Below are positions 1 through 6,035 of a DNA stretch of 7,992 bases, piece by piece. The notes below the pieces were generated by a model, which was given only the letters and a program-made list of their open reading frames with translations, was not told where the DNA came from and made no database searches. Numbering within the stretch: position 1 is the stretch's first letter; each line of letters opens with the position of its first letter. The translations under genes and the position numbers were made by a program. The DNA lies in contig PCXJ01000056.1 of the NCBI GenBank assembly GCA_002787615.1, positions 1 through 7,992 of the forward strand, in the 5' to 3' direction. Source of the DNA: Alphaproteobacteria bacterium CG11_big_fil_rev_8_21_14_0_20_44_7. GTDB taxonomy: Bacteria > Pseudomonadota > Alphaproteobacteria > Rickettsiales > 21-14-0-20-44-7.

Positions 1-249
1 GCGCACTTGCTTAGGGGAGTCGAATTTGCACTTTATTTCTTTTCTTCATCTTTGATTCTATGCTTAATATCAATCGTCTTAGGTTATATTGCCCAATCGA
101 AGTTTGTTATTCGTTTAGACTTACCCCCTACAGAGAGAATGTTAGCATTAGCCAAATATGAAGGATGGAGAATAGGAGCTCTGGTTACAGCTTGTTTAGC
201 ACTAGGATTGTTTTCCTTTGGCCTATTAAGAATCATTTTTGCCTTGTAG
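1..249 (+). CDS. Small two-helix membrane protein, probably 5'-truncated by the window edge
   Basis: I do not recognise the family. The frame is open from the first base to the TAG at 247-249, giving at most 82 residues. The only possible start inside the window near the left edge is a TTG at 7 with no ribosome binding site visible before it, so the true start may lie upstream and this may be the C-terminal end of a longer protein. Two hydrophobic stretches are seen: about residues 8-29 counted from the TTG (rich in F, L, S and I), and a C-terminal one from about residue 56 to the end. They are joined by a charged loop of about 25 residues with the residues LPPTERMLALAKYEGWR. This predicts an inner-membrane hairpin. 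Its 3' end overlaps the convergent queH gene by 24 bp. It could be a chance open frame, but the two clean membrane segments argue for a real gene. Confidence 0.5.
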   Translation, partial: AHLLRGVEFALYFFSSSLILCLISIVLGYIAQSKFVIRLDLPPTERMLALAKYEGWRIGALVTACLALGLFSFGLLRIIFAL

Positions 250-906
250 CTTCTCTTCATACCAGGTTTCGCCGATTTCAATCTTCTCGCGGCCTTTGGA
301 TTCGCGCCATTCATTTGTGTCGCGCAAACTATATATGCAACCGCAATATTGCTGGGCGTAGAATTCCTCGCGCTTGGCAATTTCATACATGCGCGCGCCG
401 CCACCATCTTTGCGCCAGTTATAATCCCAATATTCAACGCCATCATAAGCTGAAGCCATGCGCTTTCCGCAATCATTTATCTGCTCCATATTCTTCCAGC
501 GTGAAATGCCGAGGCTTGAGGTGATAACATTAAACCCGTTTTCTGCCGCATACAAAGCCGTGCGGGCAAAGCGCATATCAAAACACATCGTGCATCTGCG
601 CCCGCGTTCCGGGTCGCGCTCCATGCCTTTGGCGCGGGCAAACCAATCCTGCACATCATAATCAGCATCAATAAACGGAATCCCCAATTTCTCGGCATAG
701 CGGATATTTTCTTCCTTGCGGATGTTATATTCCTTGAGCGGATGGATATTCGGATTATAGAAAAATATTGTCTGTTCAATTCCAGCTTCGGCAATCGCTT
801 CCATCAACTCGCCCGCACACGGCGCACAGCAGGAATGCATCAGCACTTTGTTGGATGGGTGCGGAAATTCTAGCTTCTCGGTTCGCGGTTGGGAATATTC
901 TTGCAT
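226..906 (-). CDS. queH: Epoxyqueuosine reductase QueH
   Basis: QueH reduces epoxyqueuosine to queuosine in the anticodon loop of GUN-type tRNAs (Tyr, His, Asn, Asp), the last step of queuosine synthesis, and is the non-homologous alternative to the cobalamin-dependent QueG. The 226-residue protein shows the family signature (formerly DUF208) along its length: a Cys-Cys pair with a third cysteine, HSCCAPC (C26, C27, C30), the motif RRCTMCFDMR (C105, C108), the conserved SSLGISRWKN block at 130-139, the DYNWRKDGG block, and a late QYCGC (C188, C190). In the family C26, C27, C105 and C108 bind a 4Fe-4S cluster. The ATG at 906 is supported by GGGGAG 8 bp upstream, which lies over the last codons and stop of the upstream gene, so translation is probably coupled. 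It is the second gene of a minus-strand operon. Cytoplasmic enzyme. The assignment is secure. Confidence 0.95.
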   Translation of the reverse strand: MQEYSQPRTEKLEFPHPSNKVLMHSCCAPCAGELMEAIAEAGIEQTIFFYNPNIHPLKEYNIRKEENIRYAEKLGIPFIDADYDVQDWFARAKGMERDPERGRRCTMCFDMRFARTALYAAENGFNVITSSLGISRWKNMEQINDCGKRMASAYDGVEYWDYNWRKDGGGARMYEIAKREEFYAQQYCGCIYSLRDTNEWRESKGREKIEIGETWYEEKLQGKNDS

Positions 907-911
907 GGAAG

Positions 912-917
912 CTACTC
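912..917 (-). promoter_or_regulatory. Shine-Dalgarno site of queH inside the stop region of the upstream gene
   Basis: Read on the minus strand, the sequence GGGGAGTAGCTTCCATG joins the end of the upstream flavoprotein gene (GAG codon, TAG stop) to the queH ATG. The purine run GGGGAG ends just before or at the stop and sits about 8 bp from the start codon. This is one of only two clear ribosome binding sites in the window and fits translational coupling. Confidence 0.6.
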
Positions 918-2312
918 CCCTTCCATTATCCTATCAACCAATTCCTGCACGGTTGGCACATAGCCATTTGCATAGAATGGATCATCTTTGAATTTATACG
1001 CATTATGCCCGCTAAACATCAGCTCATTTTCGATATCATTACCATGGGCAATATTTTGCAGGGTTTTTTGAATGCAAAAACTGCGTGGGTCAGGCTTGTG
1101 ACCGATTGTATAATCATCATGGTCTTTCCAATTGGAGAATTTGCAATGCGATAAACAACCCATACAATCCACCTGATCTTTGCGGATTTCTTCCGCTTTT
1201 TCCGGCGTTACGAAAATCAGCGTTTCATCAGGAGTTTTCATCGCTTCGGTAAAGCCTTGCTCAATCCAATCTTCCACCTTTTCCCTATCTTCGGGAGTAA
1301 CGAACACTTCACGCCCGCGCGGGCCAAGTGCCAACGGAGTCGCCATATGGTTATCCGGTTTACGCAAATATGGAACTTGGCGCTCTTCACGCCCCTTCAA
1401 TTCTTTGATAAATTCATTCTCTACCGCAGAGGAATAAAATCCAGTAGGGCTAAAGCGATTCAAATAAACATCGCCTTCTTCCAAAGTTAGCAATTTCTTT
1501 TTCCATTCATCAGAAACCGGACTTTCTTTTGTCACAATCGGACGCGTTCCAAACTGGAAAACTATCGGGCCGATTTCCGGATTATCCAGCCAATGCTCCC
1601 ATTCCTTCAAAAACCAAACCCCGCCCGCCATTACGATTGGCACTTCATGTAGGCCAACCTCATTCATGAATTTACGCAATTCTGCCACGCGCGGATATGG
1701 GTCTTCAAAAACCTCTGGGTCTTCGGCATTTGAAAGCCCGTTATGACCGCCCGCTTTCCACGGATCTTCGTAAACAACGCCGCCTAGCAAATCAACGCTT
1801 TTGCTGTATGAACGCTTCCATAAAATCTTGAAGGCGCGCATTGATGAAACAATCGGATAATAATGAACTTTATATTTCTCAGCAATTTCCGCGAGTTTAT
1901 AAGGCATTCCGGCGCCACAAGTTATACCGTGAATCATGCCTTTGGTTTTTTCCAAAACGCCGTGCAAAACTTCCTGACAATTTGCCATTTCCCACAACAC
2001 ATTCATGTGGATTCGGCCTTTGCCTTTTGAGGTTTCCCATGCAATTTTTGCCTGCGAAATCGCTGCTTTTATTGAATGTTCAATAAGCTCACGATTGCGC
2101 TCTAATCTTGTTTTGCCATTATATACGGCATATCTCGGATTGCCTTCATCATCATAATCTTCGGCATTTACGCCCGAAAATGTACCAACAGCACCGGCGG
2201 CGGCAAATGCACCCGCAGATAAACCTGTGGAAATAGACACACCTTTCCCGCCTTCAATAATCGGCAGAACTTCTACCCCTGAGATTTTGACTTTTTTAAG
2301 TTTTTCAAGCAT
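912..2312 (-). CDS. Nitronate monooxygenase / 2-nitropropane dioxygenase-like flavoprotein with C-terminal cysteine cluster
   Basis: This 466-residue protein looks like an FMN-dependent TIM-barrel enzyme of the NMO/FabK superfamily. Visible landmarks are a glycine-rich N-terminal block (about 21-48), the ITCGAGMP strand-loop at 130-137, KAGGHNG at 186-192 (the family AGGHxG motif that lies near the flavin), PIVMAGG at 225-231 (phosphate-binding strand) and QFGTR at 253-257. It is longer than typical NMOs of about 320-380 residues. The extra C-terminal part (about 330-466) holds CMGCLSHC (C383, C386, C390) and a further C413, a spacing that could bind an iron-sulfur cluster. True substrate is unknown: nitronate oxidation is a family-level label and an enoyl- or other flavin-dependent reductase role is possible. 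The start at 2312 is the only good ATG before the conserved block and is preceded by an extended -10 element. It ends 5 bp before queH and is probably co-transcribed with it. Confidence 0.82.
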   Translation of the reverse strand: MLEKLKKVKISGVEVLPIIEGGKGVSISTGLSAGAFAAAGAVGTFSGVNAEDYDDEGNPRYAVYNGKTRLERNRELIEHSIKAAISQAKIAWETSKGKGRIHMNVLWEMANCQEVLHGVLEKTKGMIHGITCGAGMPYKLAEIAEKYKVHYYPIVSSMRAFKILWKRSYSKSVDLLGGVVYEDPWKAGGHNGLSNAEDPEVFEDPYPRVAELRKFMNEVGLHEVPIVMAGGVWFLKEWEHWLDNPEIGPIVFQFGTRPIVTKESPVSDEWKKKLLTLEEGDVYLNRFSPTGFYSSAVENEFIKELKGREERQVPYLRKPDNHMATPLALGPRGREVFVTPEDREKVEDWIEQGFTEAMKTPDETLIFVTPEKAEEIRKDQVDCMGCLSHCKFSNWKDHDDYTIGHKPDPRSFCIQKTLQNIAHGNDIENELMFSGHNAYKFKDDPFYANGYVPTVQELVDRIMEGE

Positions 2313-2321
2313 TTGTGAAGC

Positions 2322-2332
2322 ATATAACCATT
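2322..2332 (-). promoter_or_regulatory. Candidate extended -10 promoter of the NMO-like/queH operon
   Basis: On the minus strand TGGTTATAT is found with its last base 9 bp before the ATG at 2312. The TG dinucleotide placed one base before TTATAT matches an extended -10 box. A TTTACA at 2342-2347 is only 14 bp upstream of the hexamer, too close for a good -35. Transcription would begin within a few bases of the start codon, leaving almost no leader, and no Shine-Dalgarno sequence is seen. This is inference from motif and position only. Confidence 0.35.
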
Positions 2333-2357
2333 TTTAAATAATGTAAAATGTTTAATG

Positions 2358-2393
2358 CAGCTACTAATGCACCTCACCCCAACAATTATTGCC
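2358..2393. repeat. Left copy of a direct repeat matching the pilin A / polA 3' ends
   Basis: The first 25 bases, beginning CAGCTACTAATGCACCTC, are identical to 3249-3273. The match resumes to ATTATTGCC after a 3-base difference. In the right copy this sequence is the last codons and stop of pilin A on the plus strand and the last nine codons and stop of polA on the minus strand. Here it lies in non-coding DNA between the NMO-like gene and pilin A. Read on the minus strand it still spells the PolA tail with one added Cys codon (G-N-N-C-W-G-E-V-H-stop), but the frame is closed a few codons upstream and similarity to PolA stops there. Confidence 0.85.
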
Positions 2394-2419
2394 TCTTGGT
2401 TTTGATTGGCAGTTTTGTG

Positions 2420-2448
2420 TTGCAAATTACCCCAATCATCAATATCTT
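2420..2448 (+). promoter_or_regulatory. Candidate promoter of pilin A
   Basis: TTGCAA (2420-2425) and TATCTT (2443-2448) are separated by 17 bp, each matching the sigma-70 consensus at four of six positions. The -10-like box ends 6 bp before the ATG at 2455, so initiation would fall on or beside the start codon. No Shine-Dalgarno sequence is present. Weak matches are common in AT-rich DNA, so this is tentative. Confidence 0.3.
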
Positions 2449-2454
2449 TTTACC

Positions 2455-3258
2455 ATGATAGCCAACAGCCAACAGCCAGTAGTCAACAGTCAGGCTGGAT
2501 TTACCCTCATTGAATTGTCAATTGTTTTAGTCATCATCGGCTTGCTGATCGGCGGAATTTTAGTAGCACAGGGCTTGATTGAGAGCGTAAAAATAAATGG
2601 TCTAATAAGACAAATTGGACAATATCAAATATTAGTTGGTCAATTCGAGCAAAGATTTAATCAATTGCCAGGTGATATTCCAAATGCACAAGCTTTATTT
2701 GGCGCTGGCACAGGCTCAGGCGGTCAAACTTGCAACGGTAATGGCGATGGTAAACTTCAGAATACACACACGTTGGGAACTAGTGGATGTGCTGGAAATA
2801 ATAACCACAGAGAACCATATTATTTTGCGGAGCATCTATATTTGAGCGGACTTTTAAAAGAGGCTTATGTTGCAGGCAATAGTACTGATTCATACCTAAA
2901 TTTTGACTTTGATAAAAACTTTTATGGTAGCCCTTCATATGGCTCTAGGTTGATTACAGGAAGAGGTAATGATAATCATATGATTTTGCATAGCCAAAGC
3001 GTTACTCAGGGCGCAACCTTAACTTCGTTACAAAGTATGACCCTAGATAAAAAAATTGATGACGGAAGGGCGGGAAGAGGTGAGATTACTGCACGAGATG
3101 GCAGAATTGCTAACGGTCCCAATAGCGCTGCTACTAATGGAATATGTACAAACCCTAGGTCTTGGGGAGGATTTATGGCAAATTGGGGACAATATGTCTT
3201 AGATTCAGAAGGAAATGCCTGCTCTCTATACTTTCCTATAGTTGGGCACAGCTACTAA
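2455..3258 (+). CDS. Pilin-like protein A (type IV pilin/pseudopilin, class III signal peptide)
   Basis: The 267-residue product has the hallmark prepilin signal: a 15-residue leader ending in Gly15, then FTLIELSIVLVIIGLLIGG, with the conserved Glu at +5 of the mature protein. Prepilin peptidase would cut after Gly15 and methylate Phe16; the hydrophobic helix anchors it in the inner membrane until it joins a pilus or type II secretion-like pseudopilus. The long globular part (about 210 residues) is not a known major pilin. It contains LPGD (71-74), a glycine-rich GNGDGKL loop (95-101) that resembles a calcium-binding loop, SGLLKEAY (131-138), LDKKIDDG (197-204) and four cysteines (93, 112, 231, 256). 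The same blocks occur in pilin B at 6036-6746. The leader is encoded by 7-bp tandem repeats. I chose the ATG at 2455 rather than an in-frame TTG at 2389, since it gives a normal leader. The TAA overlaps the polA stop. Confidence 0.85.
   Translation: MIANSQQPVVNSQAGFTLIELSIVLVIIGLLIGGILVAQGLIESVKINGLIRQIGQYQILVGQFEQRFNQLPGDIPNAQALFGAGTGSGGQTCNGNGDGKLQNTHTLGTSGCAGNNNHREPYYFAEHLYLSGLLKEAYVAGNSTDSYLNFDFDKNFYGSPSYGSRLITGRGNDNHMILHSQSVTQGATLTSLQSMTLDKKIDDGRAGRGEITARDGRIANGPNSAATNGICTNPRSWGGFMANWGQYVLDSEGNACSLYFPIVGHSY
2462..2493 (+). repeat. Imperfect 7-bp tandem repeat coding the pilin A leader peptide
   Basis: Four 7-base units, CCAACAG, CCAACAG, CCAGTAG and TCAACAG, plus a partial fifth (TCAG), run immediately after the first two codons of pilin A. 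They encode the polar leader residues ANSQQPVVNSQ up to just before the Ala-Gly cleavage site. Because 7 is not a multiple of 3, loss or gain of one unit would put the start codon out of frame with the mature pilin. Confidence 0.8.
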
Positions 3259-3281
3259 TGCACCTCACCCCAATTATTGCC
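3249..3281. repeat. Right copy of the direct repeat: overlapping 3' ends of pilin A and polA
   Basis: This copy is coding on both strands: plus strand codons Ser-Tyr-stop of pilin A, and minus strand codons G-N-N-W-G-E-V-H-stop of polA. It matches 2358-2393 except for three bases that are absent here. The two copies are 891 bp apart in direct orientation and enclose the whole pilin A gene. Confidence 0.85.
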
Positions 3282-5966
3282 GATATTGGCCTCAACCACT
3301 AATGGCACAGAAAGCTGTGCGGCATTTTGCATGATTCTTTTGATTTTTCCGGCAGCCTGCTCTGCTTCCGATTCCGCAACTTCAAACAATAATTCATCAT
3401 GCACTTGCAAGGTCATTGAGAATTTCGGAATTTCAGAATTTCGGAATCTCTGAATCTCTGAATCTCTGAAGTTCCTCTCCAGTTCAATCATCGCGACTTT
3501 GATGATATCCGCAGCACTGCCCTGCAACGGCGCATTAATCGCCGCACGCTCGGAAAATTGCCTAATCGCACCATTCTTATCATTTATACCCTTGATATAA
3601 CATCTGCGGCCAAAAATAGTTTCCACATAACCATGTGCTTTGCAAAACTCAATCGTATCACTCATATATTGTCTGATGCCCGGATATTGCGCGAAATATC
3701 TGTCGATAATCTCCTTCGCTTCCCCGCGCGGAATCTTCAGGCGTTCGGAAAGCCCGTGGGCAGAAAGCCCATAAATAATCCCGAAATTGATGGTTTTTGC
3801 ACGGCGGCGATGCTCATTATCAACCGCATCCAAGGGCACGCCAAAAACCTGATGTGCAGTGACAGAATGTATGTCTTTTCCTTCCTTAAACGCAATTTTC
3901 AGAGATTCAATATTTGCGACATGGGCAAGCAGCCGCAACTCAATTTGCGAATAATCCGCCGATATTAATTTATTTCCGCTTTCCACCACAAATGCAGTAC
4001 GGATTTTTCTGCCCTCCTCGGTGCGAATCGGGATGTTCTGCAAATTCGGGTCATGCGAGCTGATGCGTCCGGTGTTGGTTGAAGTCATCAGGAAATTTGT
4101 GTGGACACGTCCGGTTTTTTCATCAATTTGGGTTTGCAATGCATCGCTATAGGTCGATTTTAATTTGGAAATTTGCCGCCAATCCAAAACCTTCTCGGCA
4201 ATTTCATGCCCTTCTAATGCCAAATCCTGTAATATTTGCGCTCCGGTGGAAAGATTGCCAGATTTTTTGCTTTTCTTTCCGTGGCTTAACCCCATTTCCT
4301 GAAATAACACTTCACCTAATTGTGCGGGTGAGCCAATGTTGAATTCATGTCCTGCCATGGCAAAAATCTGCTGCTCCAATTTGGCAATTAATTCGGAGAA
4401 ATATAAGGATAATTCGGATAGCTTCACGCGGTCAATTTTTGCTCCGCACATCTCCATTTTTTTCAATACGGCAATAAGTGGTTTTTCAATACGCTCATAA
4501 ATTGTCAGCAATTTCTTATCAAATAATTCCTGCCGCAATTCACTATGCGCTTGTGCCATTACCACCGCACGCGGGCATATATATTTTGCAATTTCTTGAG
4601 GTTCAAGTTCGGCAAAAGTTTTTTTGTTCCTGCCCGTTCCGGTAACTTCCTCCTGCTTTATCAAGCTATCGTCAATATCCTCCAGCGCGCCTGAAGACAG
4701 CCCCATTTCCAGAACATATTTGAGGATGTTGATGTCATCAAATGGTTTGATTTTTTCCGCCATCAATAGCTCTGAAAGTAGCGCGGATGATTTGACATCA
4801 AAAACAATTTTCAATATTTCCGGATTTATCAAAACTGGCTGCAAAATTGCCAGAACATCTGCTTTAGAAAGTTCATTTTTACCTTCAAAATCAAAACCTT
4901 CAGACAAATTATTAGAACCATATTTGATAACACAGTTTTTACCGCTTTCGTCCACAATTGCCAACGCACCATCCACATCGAATAGTGCAATTTTTGCTGG
5001 TTTCCCCAACCATTCTTCCAGCTCGGATTTGCTGGTAATTATATCGGGTGCAAATTCTTTGCGTTCAATTCTTTTAGGCGCGACAGCTTCGGGCTGCTCA
5101 ATTTTTATATTGCGCGCATTTTCCAATTTCCCAACCAGAGACTTAAATCCATGCTTCAGGCAAAATTCTATGAACTCCTGATGCATTTCGTTATCCACTT
5201 TGAGATTGTTAAAATCCCTATCAATCGGCACATCATAATGCAGCGAGATTAATTCCCGCGAGAGTCTTGCTTGGTCAGCAAATTCAATCAGACTTTCACG
5301 CCGCTTATTTTGTTTGACCTCACCAGCCCGCGCCAGCAACTCGTCCAGATTTCCATATTCATTGATTAATTCTGCTGCGGTTTTCGGGCCAATGCCGGGA
5401 ACACCGGGAACATTATCAGAGCTATCGCCCATCAGCGACAGCACATCCAAAACCTTATTCGGCAGCACCCCGAATTTCTCTTTAACCTGCTCATCGGCAA
5501 TCAGGCGGCTTTTCATTGCATCAAACATGGTAACGCCCTCACCCACAAGCTGCATCAAATCCTTATCGGAGGAAATTATTACAACTTCCAACCCCTCATC
5601 CTTGCCCTTTTGTGCTAGGGTGGCAATGATATCATCCGCCTCAAACCCAACCATTTCCAGAGTTTTTAACCCCAATGCCTGCGCGGCATCACGTACCAAT
5701 GGAAATTGCGGAATCAAATCTTCGGGCGCGGGCGGGCGGTTAGCCTTATATTCGGGATAAATATCATTGCGGAAAGTTTTTTGTCCGGCATCCAGCACAA
5801 TTGCCATATAATCGGGCTGATGGTCTTTCAGGACTTTTGTCAGCATGTTGGTGAAGCCGTAAACCGCACCGACAGGCGTGCCTTCAGAGTTTGTCAGCGG
5901 CGGCATGGAATGATATGCGCGAAACACAAAACCATAGCCATCTACCAGATATATTTTCTTAGTCAT
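3255..5966 (-). CDS. polA: DNA polymerase I, with degenerate proofreading domain and a repeat-coded insert
   Basis: PolA fills gaps and removes RNA primers in replication and repair. The 903-residue protein has the full three-part order. The 5'-3' nuclease (about 1-290) shows FEADDIIATLA (108-118), SSDKDLMQL (132-140) and the helix-hairpin-helix region GDSSDNVPGVPGIGPKTA (180-197). The 3'-5' exonuclease-like part (about 310-490) has lost acidic residues: DVD at 330-332 replaces DxE, the NLKYD position reads DVKSS, and the last YxxxD reads YICPR, so proofreading is probably absent. The polymerase part (about 500-903) is intact: TGRISSHDPNLQNIP (632-646), motif A DYSQIELR (671-678), motif B RRAKTINFGIIYG (721-733, with K724 and F728) and motif C QVHDE (854-858). 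Residues about 832-849 come from an 8-bp tandem repeat. The stop overlaps pilin A by 4 bp; a start at 5966 gives the usual MTKKIYLVDG beginning. Confidence 0.96.
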   Translation of the reverse strand: MTKKIYLVDGYGFVFRAYHSMPPLTNSEGTPVGAVYGFTNMLTKVLKDHQPDYMAIVLDAGQKTFRNDIYPEYKANRPPAPEDLIPQFPLVRDAAQALGLKTLEMVGFEADDIIATLAQKGKDEGLEVVIISSDKDLMQLVGEGVTMFDAMKSRLIADEQVKEKFGVLPNKVLDVLSLMGDSSDNVPGVPGIGPKTAAELINEYGNLDELLARAGEVKQNKRRESLIEFADQARLSRELISLHYDVPIDRDFNNLKVDNEMHQEFIEFCLKHGFKSLVGKLENARNIKIEQPEAVAPKRIERKEFAPDIITSKSELEEWLGKPAKIALFDVDGALAIVDESGKNCVIKYGSNNLSEGFDFEGKNELSKADVLAILQPVLINPEILKIVFDVKSSALLSELLMAEKIKPFDDINILKYVLEMGLSSGALEDIDDSLIKQEEVTGTGRNKKTFAELEPQEIAKYICPRAVVMAQAHSELRQELFDKKLLTIYERIEKPLIAVLKKMEMCGAKIDRVKLSELSLYFSELIAKLEQQIFAMAGHEFNIGSPAQLGEVLFQEMGLSHGKKSKKSGNLSTGAQILQDLALEGHEIAEKVLDWRQISKLKSTYSDALQTQIDEKTGRVHTNFLMTSTNTGRISSHDPNLQNIPIRTEEGRKIRTAFVVESGNKLISADYSQIELRLLAHVANIESLKIAFKEGKDIHSVTAHQVFGVPLDAVDNEHRRRAKTINFGIIYGLSAHGLSERLKIPRGEAKEIIDRYFAQYPGIRQYMSDTIEFCKAHGYVETIFGRRCYIKGINDKNGAIRQFSERAAINAPLQGSAADIIKVAMIELERNFRDSEIQRFRNSEIPKFSMTLQVHDELLFEVAESEAEQAAGKIKRIMQNAAQLSVPLVVEANIGNNWGEVH
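3420..3470 (-). repeat. 8-bp tandem repeat inside polA
   Basis: On the plus strand six units follow one another without a gap: GAATTTCG, GAATTTCA, GAATTTCG, then GAATCTCT three times, ending in a partial GAA. Read as polA this gives an eight-residue period, RDSEIQRF followed by RNSEIPKF. The region between conserved AMI and QVHDE is 26 residues here against about 17 in E. coli PolA as I recall it, so roughly one 24-bp block is extra. The frame is kept only if units change in multiples of three. Confidence 0.85.
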
Positions 5967-5972
5967 GGATGA

Positions 5973-6001
5973 TTTGTAGCCAGAATTGAGCTAAGCCTCA
6001 A
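5973..6001 (-). promoter_or_regulatory. Candidate promoter of polA
   Basis: On the minus strand TTGAGG (6001-5996) and TACAAA (5978-5973) are 17 bp apart, each with four of six consensus matches, and the second ends 6 bp before the polA ATG. No Shine-Dalgarno sequence is present. The -35-like box overlaps a small palindrome, TTGAG-N6-CTCAA (5986-6001). Read-through from pilin B, whose stop is 69 bp upstream, is an alternative source of transcript. Confidence 0.3.
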
Positions 6002-6035
6002 CTTTATTATTATCTTGGATAAGCAAATCAAATTA

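Noticed and set aside
84..476. Minus-strand 130-codon open frame overlapping queH and the membrane protein gene
   Set aside because: It is out of frame with queH, which has full family motifs, and resembles no known protein.
2389..2454. An in-frame TTG that would extend pilin A by 22 residues
   Set aside because: It would create an atypical 37-residue leader, lies in the left direct repeat region, and has no ribosome binding site; the ATG at 2455 gives a normal prepilin leader.
2358..3281. A transposon or insertion sequence carrying pilin A
   Set aside because: There is no transposase, integrase or terminal inverted repeat; the only mobile-like trait is the pair of direct repeats, reported as a finding instead.
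4624..5760. Plus-strand open frames of 185 and 148 codons opposite polA
   Set aside because: They are antisense to the conserved polA frame, rich in serine and lack any domain or start signal; they are shadows of the real gene.
5986..6015. TTGAG-N6-CTCAA palindrome followed by a T-rich run, as a terminator
   Set aside because: The stem is only 5 bp, and the T-rich side faces the plus strand where no gene ends; on the minus strand there is no T-run after it.
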